Assembly (NCBI RefSeq): GCF_000346465.2
Contig: NC_034010.1
Span: forward strand, 3,260,897-3,324,896
Direction: 5' to 3'
Origin: Prunus persica
Taxonomy: Eukaryota > Streptophyta > Magnoliopsida > Rosales > Rosaceae
DNA: 64,000 nt
The translations under genes were made by a program, and so were the position numbers. Below the pieces are notes generated by a model, which saw nothing but the letters and a program-made list of their open reading frames with translations, was not told where the DNA came from and did not search any database. Within the stretch, counting starts at the first letter, position 1; each line of letters opens with the position of its first letter. Below are positions 33,301 through 43,707 of this stretch, piece by piece.

Positions 33301-34947
33301 CAGCCCCCCTCTTTTAGTACCACGCCCAATGATCTCCTTGGTGAGAATATCCTGTAGTAAACAAAAATTGGGATAAATTAGTGCACAACAATTTAGTTGT
33401 TCAGTTGCCTGACTCACAGACATTAATTTATTGGACAAAGATGGAACGAGTAGAGTATTAGAAAGGGACAGAGAAGGTGAAAGGGCAACAGTACCGGACC
33501 CTGTCACAGGATAGGTAACTCCATTTGCATTGGCAATACTTGTGCGGCGGGGTGTAGTGGTGTGCAAAAAATCATTCGGATCAAAGGTCATATGATCAGT
33601 GGCGCCAGAATCAATTATCCAACCAGTAGTATCTCGTAGATCAGAAGTATGAAATGCATAACCACAGTTACCTGAGACATCCGGAAGCGCGGGACGATCA
33701 GGAGGATCTACCTGCGGGAACAAGGCTAATGGGGGTTCGGTAGAGACAAGAGCAGCACGGCCAGAATTACTAGCAGTTTCTCTGAGCTTGCGAGCGCGGA
33801 GGTCCTCCCACCAATCAGGATAACCATTTAGCTTAAAACAGGTGTCACGGGTATGTTTGAGGTTGCCACAGTGCGTGCAACCACTTCCATCAGTCGGAGC
33901 CTTGGGACGGGAAGGTGGGATAGTTTTAGGAAGTGGCGCACCAGCAGCAGTAGCATATGACTGGATCTGAAGGTGGGCTGCAGTAGAGGAATTATGGGGC
34001 TGGCCGGCACGAGTAGGGGGACCTGATCGAGGCGCACTCTTGGCCGCTAAGCCAGCACCAGTGGCTCGATCGGATGAACCCATCATCACTGCTTGTCGAA
34101 CTTCTTCACGGCGAACATAGGCATAAGCTTGGTCAACAGTAGGGAATGGAGTCATGTGAAGAACATCACTTCGGGCCTTATCAAGACGATCATCAAGGCC
34201 ATCCAAAAATATGTAAACTCGATCTTCCTGCAGAATATCATTATAGCGCTTGATATCACTTTCATACTCCATCATATTTGGACGACGAAAATCAATTTCT
34301 CTCCATAAGCTTTGGAGAGTATTGTAATAGGTTTCAATGGAGCCACCAGCTTGTCGCATATGAGAGACTCGTCGTTTCAGATTATAAACCTGAGAAGTGT
34401 CAGTGCCATCATAGTAAGTTGTGGCAATTGCATCCCACACTGCTTTTGCCGTTGAAAATCGAATGAAATTGCCAATCAAGCTCTGCTCCAGAGAATTGAT
34501 AAGCCATCCCTTCACAATAGAGTTCTCGGTGCGCCAGCGAGGAAACGTTGGAGCAGTCGAAGGAGGTTGCGGAAGATCGCCATTAATATATCCCAATTTG
34601 TCTTTGCCGGAGATATACAACTCTACAACTTGGGACCATAGGGCATAGTTGGTGTCATCCAACTTTATGCCAATCTGTGCAGCGGAAGCTTCATAGGTAA
34701 TTGTCGTCGGAATCGTTGTCTGATTCGGGTTCAAGGTCGTCGTCTGATTCGAGGTCGGGGTCGTCGTCTGAGTCAAAGTCGGGGTCGTCTTGGTAGGATC
34801 CTGATTTAGGATCAATTTCGAGGTCTGAGTCTGCATCTGCATTAGTTGAGCCACCTGGGCACTCAACTCGGCTATGGTTGGTTGAGAAGGAGAGGAGGAA
34901 GCAGTGGTGCTACAGCCATGAGGATTAGAAGAGTCATCCTCCCCCAT
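30244..34947 (-). pseudogene. Copia gag-pol polyprotein, one in-frame TAG and a short deletion in reverse transcriptase
   Basis: The frame opens with ATG at 34947 ([11 protein letters not shown]). It encodes gag, then a zinc knuckle [14 protein letters not shown] (CX2CX4HX4C), protease [12 protein letters not shown], and GAG-pre-integrase [14 protein letters not shown]. Integrase follows with [24 protein letters not shown] and [10 protein letters not shown], then reverse transcriptase, starting [24 protein letters not shown] at 31461-31459, after PPGYNTT, ends the 1162-aa part. The same frame goes on with CRLRKALYGLKQSPRAWF, IIYVDDMIITGND (the YVDD catalytic site) and RNase H ending SEDQLADILTKAIS. 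At the start of RT, GCRWVF is followed directly by IERYKARL. The usual 9-11 residues between them (a KYKADG-type stretch) are missing in frame. Any copy made from this element would need proteins from a relative. Confidence 0.92.
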
Positions 34948-35007
34948 GGTGGCGGCTAGGGTTTAGAAACTAGAGTCAGCAATCCCAAGATTGCCGCTCT
35001 GATACCA

Positions 35008-35241
35008 TGCTAAAATATGAAAACTATGAGAGAATATTTGTTTGTGGGAATTTTCTGTGTATTCTTCTCCTTGTAGGAGGTCATATTTATAATACAACAA
35101 AACCTGAATGGGTAAGTAAATAATAAATTCCTAAATCTATTTACAGTAGGAAATCAGGAATTAAAGTAAATCAATTACAATTATAATAGGAATTCTTAGT
35201 GTGTAAGGAAAGTAAGTCAATATCCACAAGTCACGCCAACA
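35008..35241 (-). repeat. 5' LTR of the young copia element
   Basis: The 234-bp LTR appears identical to the copy at 30091-30324. It is followed on the minus strand by the TGGTATCAGAGC primer site. Confidence 0.97.
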
Positions 35242-35534
35242 TAATTGAAGCAAAGAAACGTTACAAGAGATCTTTAGTTAAAACATCTTGAATGATATCA
35301 AGAGGATCTCTATACCATAAAAATGCGTCATTTAAAAATAAAACAAAGCAAGCTTGTCTATAAGCCACCAAATTGACATCTCTCTAAAAACAAAAACAAT
35401 AGAAGTGTTACTCAAATTTGATAACACACCCTGCAATCTTCAATAAATAAAAATACCCACAACTAACCTATATATCTTCGCACGAGCCAAGGATAGAAGT
35501 CATTGCCTTGTTTTTTAGGATAAGCTGCATAATA

Positions 35535-35652
35535 TTTTTTTTTAGTACAAGCGATTTGAGGAGGGGGTTTACAAACAAATATTCATTGGGTGCTTCGAAT
35601 TTCTGCCCACATAGGTGAAGGCGGAAAAGCTCAACCAACTGAGCTATACCCG
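35535..35652 (-). mobile_element. tRNA-derived SINE
   Basis: The minus strand starts GGGTATAGCTCAGTTGGTTG, a perfect tRNA A-box (TAGCTCAGTTGG). About 35 bases on there is a weak B-box (AGAAATTCGAAGC). A short tail follows, ending TTGTACTAAAAAAAAA at 35535. The tRNA anticodon stem and acceptor pairing are lost, so this is a SINE and not a tRNA gene. Target duplications were not resolved. Confidence 0.72.
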
Positions 35653-35659
35653 ATTGGCA

Positions 35660-37390
35660 CATATGCCACATACTATAAACACAAATAACATACGTAAATT
35701 CTATTTTGGACAAACCACAGCTCATTCCATTGAAGTCTTGAGTTTGAAAATAGAAGTTTCTCAATTATTGGACTTGTTCATATTATTAATTAGTGTATGG
35801 CATTTGCAGGTTTCATTAGGAAAAAAAATAGAGCATATAACAAACCATAAAGGGGGTCAATCAATACAGGTTGTTGTGTATATTTATTATAGCGTCCAAT
35901 TTATAATTAGTGATGTATCATGGTGTACTAGTTATTGACCAACGATCGTGAGTTCAATATTCTCATGACCGACAGTTGTTAAATTTAAAAACAAAAAACA
36001 AAAAAATAAAAGACAAAACGCATAATGTGATGTGAGAATTTTTTTGCCAATAGGACGTGTCTATATGACTTATGGGTTATAAACGATATTTCTCTGTCTA
36101 TAACGAAATTATAGGACCCCTTGGTAGAAGAACTCTATGATGATGTGTGTATAGGGTTTGGGGTGACTCTTCAGTTGAGTTCATTTCCAACCATCCCTGT
36201 GTTTCTTTTTGTGGCGAGCTGCACGCAATGCATCTTTGAAGCTTCTATTAAAGTTGAACTTTTAAACATATGCAATTTATTTTTTTCTGAGCAAAAACAT
36301 GGGCAAATTTATTTAGTAAAACTTTATTAAAAAAAAAAAAACCTTTATGAAACATATAGATTCTTTCCTTCTCGTTTTGCTTTGCTCCATGTGAGAATGG
36401 AGTAACTTTTTCTGCTTTTCTTTTTGGTTCCCCTCAACTTAACACAATTTATACGATCATGGCATCATGATCTACTTAAGAATATAACCAAATAAAATAT
36501 TGTTACATGAAAGAATCATATTGTAAACAGTTTATATGGTGTAGTAACTTATAACTGTAAGTACGACCTGAAAAGAAAAAAGATAGAGAACGTACACAAA
36601 CCATAAGGCGTCGGTCCTAATTTTTTAGTTTTACTTTTTAGTTTATTTATTTATATTTATTATAGGGTCTAAGTAAGTGGTGAATTGATAGAAGTACGAG
36701 GAAAATTGAAATTTTCAGATATGGAGTAGATGACTTTTCTTTTTTGGGTTGCGTTGTTAGGAATCAAATTCTTGAGAACTTATGTGGTACAGTGATTGCA
36801 CTGGTGCAATCGGTCGTTTTTTTTAGAACAAGTGAAACTTGTTGTGGTGAGTCTTTATAGAAGATGGAGTTCATTGAACGAGATCAACTCTAGAATTCTA
36901 GTATGGAAGTCTTACTCACAAGTGTCAAACAAAGAATTCTAAGTTGTGATAATGCACATTAATCCTTAGACCTGAGACATCATAGTTGTCTTGTGTATAT
37001 GTTGTTTCTCTTCGAGAGCACTATACGGTCGTATCAAAATGATGTGACTTAAAAGTGTTCCTCAGGATTCTCAGCGTGTACGCAGAGACAAGTGAATGTA
37101 CAACAAGAAATCTTTGTTCTTAATAAGAAGAGAGAATACTCTAAAGATATGATTCGTGAATCTTTGGCCAAAGTATTGGATGGAAATTGAAATAAGAACG
37201 TTTGCAATTTCATCAAATTGAATCATATAATCTAGAGATGTCATATTAGGAATTTTGACACAAGTTTACTATATTCCGAGAATATGACATAGAGTATTGA
37301 ATTAGAGAATGATCGAATTATGCATCACCTTATCATGGGTAAATGTCAAACAAGCTTCGTTCTCATGATGTACCAAAACAAAGCACCTAT
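35660..37390. other. No gene recognised; AT-rich, possibly the 3' side of a FAR1-type MULE
   Basis: Small ORFs (for example 36121-36330) match nothing known. The tract at 36765-36825 (TGTGGTACAGTGATTGCACTG) loosely mirrors the tract at 42770-42826 (AGTGACTGCACCGGTACCACC). These may be the decayed ends of the MULE whose transposase lies between them. Confidence 0.35.
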
Positions 37391-39039
37391 GCGAGTAAAT
37401 CTAAGAAGTTTGATGCTCGAGTTTTGTCAATGCAGTTTTAAGGACTTGTGTTGAGTACTTTGCGTTGAAACCATCATTTGTCGTGGTATTCCTAAGACGT
37501 AACATGACCTTATGAATTGCCAGAATGCATTCAAACAGCTTAACGCCTTTCCTCATGTAATCCTTCAAATACTTGTTCAAAGACTTCACGCGTTAAGTGG
37601 TGCTTATACCATCGAAAAACTTTCCTCTAAGACATGATTCGGTCCATGAGTGTTTTTTGCATACATCATTTCCAACCATTCGCTCTGTTTCGAAGTACGG
37701 GCTCTTTCTCTCAAAACCTCTCATTTCTTCTCAAACTAGTCTAGCACAAATGGTTCCCAAAGACATGCGTGAAAATCTCTTAGTAGTTCATCATCCTTCA
37801 AGTTATTATGTGCATCTCTTGACACATGCCATGAGCAAAACTGAGGGTTCGACATGGAAAACACATCATCAATGGCTTCATGCATCGCTTCATCACCATC
37901 CGTCAATATTGATATTGGCTTCTTATTTTCATGGACGTCATGAATGACTCCAATACCCATTTGTAAGTTTCAAATGTCTCGTGAAACAATAATGCGCAAA
38001 CAAACCTCACAGTGGATTAGTGGTTGTTCGTACCAACAAACAACACTAAGGGCTTGTCATATATATTTGTTTTTTTACGTATTGTCAAATATGATGACGT
38101 CTCCAGAGGCAATGTAATCCAAAAGTGAAATGGAGTCCCTCCAAAACAAATTAGTAAGACTATTTTCTTTGTCAACCCCAAACTTACAAAAGAATTTAGG
38201 ATCGACTTCTCCTTTCGCTTTCAAGTAGGAGAGTGCAGCTTCTGTGTCACCGTCTAATAAGATTTCCCTACTTGATGCATCTACATTATTGTATAGATCA
38301 TTGATTTGAAAACCAACATTTAAATACCCACCACATTGGTCGACCATGTACTCATATGTATGACATGTTCTGACCAATGCACATCGCATTCCCACTGCTT
38401 GGGCTAAATCGAAATTTCGAACAACACGGTTACATCGGAGATATGGCGATTGAAGTGGAGTAACTAGTTCATGATTGTGATGTGGTTCAAAATTCGTCGC
38501 AACGTAAATATCACGTTTCTTCTCATAACCTACCCAAAAATAGGCCGAACAATTCTCTGTTGTAATTGGCTTTGTTGGGCGAATCCTATCGGGTAGTTCA
38601 TTAAAATTTTCATTTCTCAAGCCTTCTTTCGAACAGCACCACCGTCTCCTACTTTCTTTCCCTTCCGTGTTACGAACCAATATATCTTTTCTCATGCTAA
38701 ATCCAATGGCTTTTGCATAACTCATATAATATTCTTCCGCTAATTCTATTATTTTAAACTCTTTCCCCATAACATCTTATCTCCTCGGTACATTAATGTC
38801 AACACCATTACAATGAGAATTTATCAAAGATAGCCAAAACTTGACCCCTAATTTCAAAAATGTCAGTTTTTGTAAAAAATTTCAAATATAGTAGAAAACT
38901 CACATAAATAGACACAAATACCCTCAAATTTTAAAACCCACATAAACCTAAAAAAGAAAACCCTATTAGATTGGGAATCTTTGTACGTAGAGTTTGTTCG
39001 CAGATGTATTGCTGCCATAGTCAAACGGTGAGTGCAGTT

Positions 39040-39183
39040 CTTCCTTGGTTCTTCGTTTATTCTTCATCTATATTTATAAAATTTCAATTATGGTTTTGCT
39101 TCCTTGGTTCTTCGTCAATTTCTTATTCGTTTCTTTGTTTATTCTTCATCTATATTTATAAAATTTCAATTCTGGTTTTGCTG
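39040..39183. repeat. Tandem duplication of about 75 bp inside the MULE
   Basis: The block CCTTGGTTCTTCGTTTATTC, then TTCATCTATATTTATAAAAT and TTCAATTATGGTTTTGCT, occurs twice, the second time with one small internal insertion. Confidence 0.75.
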
Positions 39184-40171
39184 ACTTAACTCTTGAGCCC
39201 TATCCAAAGTGCTATGATTTAATATCATCAATTCACTTTGAGCCTACATCAAAGGTTAGTGCATATAGGCTTGGAAAATTATTGAGTTCGGTAATATGAT
39301 GATTCAATTGCGATGAGGCACTACATCAAAGGGATTTGTGCTTAATCAGGTACTTACCAATTGCGTTCCTGTTCACATAGCTATATAGAAAAATTGTCTT
39401 TTACCCTTCAAGAATTTGCATGTAAACAAATTTTGGTCTTCCGTGAGTTCATCTGTGTTATATGAGATGAATAATCTGGCAGGCCCTTCTAGATAAAAAT
39501 GTAAGCCGTAGTTATGGAAGTGAAAGAAATGTTGTAGTGATTTAGCCAAAGCATATGATTGTTGAGATGCTTTGGTCCTTTAGTCAATTATGTGTTAATC
39601 TGCCAAAAGGGATGCTTTGAGTAAATGACTACATGCAAGTGGAAGAGAGGCTAGTATATCTAGTAGGTAGCTTAGCCAAGAGTTGATTTGTAGTTGGGAC
39701 TGACAGCTAAATATAAATTATTTTGGCACCATTGCATTCTGTTCAGTAATAACAGTTGATTAACTCAGTACCCCCCTTAAAAGGCAAGGGTGGTTAACAG
39801 AATTAATGGATCAATAATAGGAATAACCGACTTTCCTCCCACTTCAATTATGATTTAACATCTTTGGTTGGTGTTTGCCTTTTCTTTTTCTTGTTAAATC
39901 TTAATATTTGCAACAATTCAATTGCGAGTTTGGTAAGGCTAGATTTTGTATGCTGCAGATTGCATAAAAGTTGATAGTTGATATTTGATATCTATGCTAT
40001 TTCTAATTTCATTTTTGTTCCATAGTTTAAAAGCTTTATTAATTTCTACTTTGTTTCATAGTTAATGTTTTTGGTTTCATTGTGAATTTTTGGTCTGTAG
40101 GGTTATTTTTTAATTAATATTTTTGGCTTACCTTTTCAGGCAAATGTCTAGTTTAACAATTTTGATTAACT

Positions 40172-41226
40172 ATGGTGGGAGGTAGGCTAACTCGATGTAT
40201 AAAAATTGCAAAAGTAAAGACTTCCAACAAATATCTTCATGCAGCTGGATATGAAAAGTGGGCTCGTGCGTACTTTAATGGGAAACGGTACAACCTAATG
40301 ACAACAAATATTGCTGAATGTCTCAATTCAATCACCAGAGATGCTCGTAAGTTGCCTATCACCAATTTTATGGAGTATTTAAGAATGAATATACTTCAAA
40401 ATTGTTTTCATAAGCGTCAAACTGAGGCAGCCAAAATGGATTCACATTTGACGGAATGGGCTGACAAGTTGGTGCGAGAAAATAACAAAAAAGGATTATC
40501 ATTGCCGGTATTTTGAATTCATTATCTTCTTTTTTTCATTGTTGCAAGTATTTAATTTTAAAGAAATAAATATACTGGGAACATGTCCTTGGTATCCTTG
40601 GCTACAAACAAGGCTACCAAATGAGAAAGAAAAGTTAGTAATATTAATGGGCATATCATTCAATTAAAATTTTTTTATTGAATTCGTTTGTTCTTTTGTT
40701 TAAGGAACAAATTTGTTGAAAAGATTTCCAATAAAATGGTTGGGGAGTATTTATAATGTATTTCATTTTTCTTGAATATATAGGTTTCTCCTATTGAGGC
40801 ATACTCATTTCATGTATACGATGGAAGTTGTGTTGAAGTTGTAAAATTAGAGGGGAAGTGTTGCACATGTCGAGAATTTGATCTTGACCAACTACCATGT
40901 GCACATGCTTGTGCTGCATGTAGGCATCGACAAATTTCGTGCTACCCAGTGTGTTTAAAATATTATAATATAAACTCATTGGTAATTGTGTATGCATAAC
41001 CTATATGGCCAGTTGGGGATCAAACAAATTGGGTGGTGCCTAATGATGTATGAGATAGAATTGTGCTACCACCAATTACACGAAGAAGGGACGGCAGGCG
41101 TAAGGAAAAGAGAATCCCATCATGAGGAGAAGAACCATCAACACGTAAGTGTTCATGATGTGGTTCAACTGGCCATTATCGACAAACTTGCAAGAATCCG
41201 ATTGCACTTCATCCTACCTCATAGAT
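40172..41226 (+). pseudogene. SWIM-type MULE transposase, C-terminal half, with stops
   Basis: The first block (40172-40507) ends the transposase core: LHAAGYEKWARAYFNGKRYN, LMTTNIAECLNSITRDARK. A GT-AG intron (40508-40783) leads into VSPIEAYSFHVYDGSCVEV and a SWIM finger CCTCREFDLDQLPCAHACAA (CxCx8CxH). After a stop near 40996 another frame gives PVGDQTNWVVPNDV and a broken CCHC knuckle (CGSTGHYRQTC). The N-terminal DNA-binding and DDE parts are missing. Confidence 0.82.
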
Positions 41227-41873
41227 AGAGTGGTGTTATATTTTTCTTTTTAACTTTATGAATTGTAATAAATGAATATTTAAGTTTTATTTTTAATTTT
41301 AATTTTATTTTAATGTAGATCGTTTTATTGAATTTTTTGTTCTGCAGACTACCTCTAAATGTGTGACAATTTTTGAAGAATTAAAGTTATGTGAAATAAT
41401 TTTATTTTATTTTATTTTTGAGTGAGAGGAGGAAATTATACTTGTGTACTGATTCAATCATTTTCTGAATTTTGGTTCTAAATAAATTTTTTTTTTTTTT
41501 GAAGAAGAAGAAGAAAAGGGAAAGAGAGATGGAGAGAAGAAGAAAGAAAAAAAAAATGAAAGGAAAAGAGAGGGAGTGATGCTGGAGACAAACGGAAGAA
41601 GAAAGAAAAAAGAAATGAAAAAGAAATGGAGAGGTGATTGGAAAAGTGTTTGAAGGAAATATTCCAAAGTTTTATTTAATAAGGTTTTATTTATATAGGT
41701 TTATGTGGGTTTTAAATTTGAGGGCGTTTGTGTCTATTTAGATGAGTTTTCTGCTATATTTGAAATTTTTTACAAAAATTGACATTTTTGAAATTAGGGG
41801 TCATATTTTGGTTATTTTTGATAAATTCTCCATTATAATCACTACTTTGACTAACCGAATGTTCGGTTGACAT

Positions 41874-43600
41874 ATGCCACTCTCTGTTATTGGTGCCTCG
41901 TGACTCGACCTTTCACAACCACTGAGATACCCCAGAATCACTACAACCACCCTTTGATGTCTCTACACCCCTACCCATCTTAGCAGACCATTCCATGCTT
42001 GAGAAACATAAATTCAAACTAAAATTACATTTTGATAAAAATAAAAAAAAAAACTAAAATTACATTATAATGAAAGTGCTAACATACTTGGCCCTCAATT
42101 CAGACAAATGAATAATCTTAACATGTAATTGCACATAGTCACGATAATAATATTGCACATAGAGATAATTGTTTCACAACAAAAAAACATGCAATTGCAT
42201 GAACTCTTGACCCAAAATACATTCAACTCCTAAACAAGAAAAATAGGGTCATTTGAACTCTTACTTGATGCTTCAAAACGTTCAACGCCTCCTCCTTCAA
42301 CTTCCTTTCACCAACAACTCATACGAGGAAGCAATGTCGTCGTTCAAAGCCAAGAAGGGTGTAAATCTTCAAAATCTTTATGACAACGCTACGACACTTC
42401 GAACAACGCTATGGCGACCAATCTGCGCCGGAGCACACCTCAACCAACTGATTCTTCGCCCAACACGATTCACGGCCTATTTCATTTTTTTGGACAAGTA
42501 GAGGAGCCACACCCACGATATGCTTCCTCCTTAGTGATGAATCAACGCCTCTATGAAGGAAAGCCCACTGCTCCCTCGTTTTTTAGATGCTCGGTCATTT
42601 TTCTCAGACCTCGTTTTTTAGATGGCAACTCCTCCCTTCAAAGAAGACTTCACACGTCGCCTGTGAGACTGGGTTAGTTTTGTCCCTCACTCACGTGCTT
42701 CTTAATTAATAAAAGACTAAACAAGTCATCAAGTTATTTAATCTCAGCTCTTCATTTTTAAAATGAAATATGAGCCATTGGATGAGTGACTGCACCGGTA
42801 CCACCAATATACCATAGAATTTTCCCAAATTCTTAACTCATTTTCTTACACTTCTTCACAATTAGACTTGTTAATGAATCGAATTTTGATCCAAATTATA
42901 ATTAATGGGAGATTATTGAGATTCAAATTCGATAACCTGTTAACTTAACAAATCAAATGTAAAAATCTAATGAGGCATGCGCGTAGCTGTAACTTTTTTC
43001 TTTTGACTCGATATTTGGTTGCAATTTCCTTTTTTTTTCTCCATTTCATCATCCTATGGGATACACGATGAGGTTTTCTTCATAATGAGATTTACCTAAT
43101 AGTTAAATTCCTTGACTACTTTGCCACATAAAATTACATTCTTTTTTTAGGAAGCTGACTAAAAATTATTTTTTCTTTGTTTCCTTCCTACCCTTTGGGT
43201 TGAAAACAGGAAATAATATGATTTTAAGGTATTAATTTTTTTAATTAATTGCTTCTGATTATAATGATTTTGTGTAATTCATTATTTGTTTCTTTTTCAG
43301 TTTTACCATTCAATTCATTTTATTCATGATCATGCAAATTAACAAATTTTTCTTTTTCGTAATATTGAAAGAGATTTCAAATTCGAATTAATATGTCCAT
43401 GCGTAGAGGAAGGTAATTTATAATAGGTATTAATAGAATTTTGATTCATTTTGAAGGTTCAAACTTCAGCCCCTTAAAAGCAGCAAACTCGATCGGTGCC
43501 TTCACACAACATACGTCCAAACAGTTATTCTATACTACCACGACCATAACGTCATCTTTCGCATGAAACTCCGCCACGTGTACCACCACAGCCTGCCTCT
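41874..43600. other. No gene recognised; upstream side of the FAR1-type element and CSC1 promoter region
   Basis: Short ORFs at 42253-42501 and 42411-42677 have no family. The tract at 42770-42826 may be a decayed MULE end. From about 43440 the DNA becomes pyrimidine-rich (CTCTCTCTC at about 43651-43661), as expected for the leader of the CSC1-like gene. Confidence 0.4.
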
Positions 43601-43707
43601 TCATCTCTTTCCCTTCTCATCTCTGCATGTTGTTAGAGTACATTGCGTCTCCCTCTCTCTCTAGTTCTTCTCACTCTTCCTCCTTTTTCCAAGCTTAATA
43701 TTTTGAG

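Larger units (their letters stand above)
30091..35241 (-). mobile_element. Full-length copia LTR retrotransposon with identical LTRs, TSD TAATT
   Basis: The two LTRs (30091-30324 and 35008-35241) are 234 bp each and I found no difference between them. TAATT flanks both sides (30086-30090 and 35242-35246). The primer site TGGTATCAGAGC (minus, 34996-35007) directly follows the 5' LTR and matches initiator tRNA-Met. The polypurine tract TGAGGGGGAG (minus, at about 30325-30334) precedes the 3' LTR. The element is 5151 bp, with gag-pol on the minus strand. Identical LTRs mean a very recent insertion. The protein style suggests the Ale/Retrofit side of copia, which is an impression. Confidence 0.97.
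38815..41830 (+). mobile_element. SWIM-type MULE with about 150-bp inverted ends, TSD CATTAYAAT
   Basis: The left end (38815 to about 38960) begins GAGAATTTATCAAAGATAGC. The right end (about 41684-41830) is its inverted copy, ending GGTTATTTTTGATAAATTCTC, and the similarity runs for roughly 150 bp. The flanks are CATTACAAT (38806-38814) and CATTATAAT (41831-41839), a 9-bp duplication with one change, which is diagnostic of Mutator. The 3016-bp element carries only the 3' part of a transposase, so it is an internally deleted copy. Confidence 0.92.
37400..41873 (-). pseudogene. FAR1/FHY3-type MULE transposase, split by another MULE and decayed
   Basis: The gene reads leftward. Its start lies right of the inserted element: ATG at 41873, MSTEHSVSQSSDYN, up to 41831. 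After the insertion it continues at 38805 with GVDINVPRR, a TAA (38779-38777), then MGKEFKIIELAEEYYMSYAK. The FAR1 DNA-binding domain (WRKY-GCM1 type) follows: GFSMRKDILVRN, RRRWCCSKEG, CSAYFWVGYEKK and NHELVTP. Next is the transposase core, FWRDSISLLDYIASGDVIIF. A frameshift separates the next part, KPISILTDGDEAMHEAI and FCSWHVSRDA, and another separates SLNKYLKDYMRKGVKLFE (37589 leftward). Host FAR1/FHY3 regulators share this domain plan. The stops, frameshifts and transposon context argue for a dead transposase, not a light-signalling gene. Confidence 0.82.

Noticed and set aside
35600..35652. Perfect A-box TAGCTCAGTTGG suggesting a tRNA gene on the minus strand
   Set aside because: The B-box is degenerate and acceptor/anticodon stems do not form; the poly-A-like tail points to a SINE.
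36121..36330. 69-aa ORF with hydrophobic stretches
   Set aside because: No family resemblance, no splice context and AT-rich surroundings; likely chance.
37400..38770. Host FAR1/FHY3-like transcription factor
   Set aside because: Frameshifts, a stop before the FAR1 domain and an inserted MULE indicate a dead transposase.
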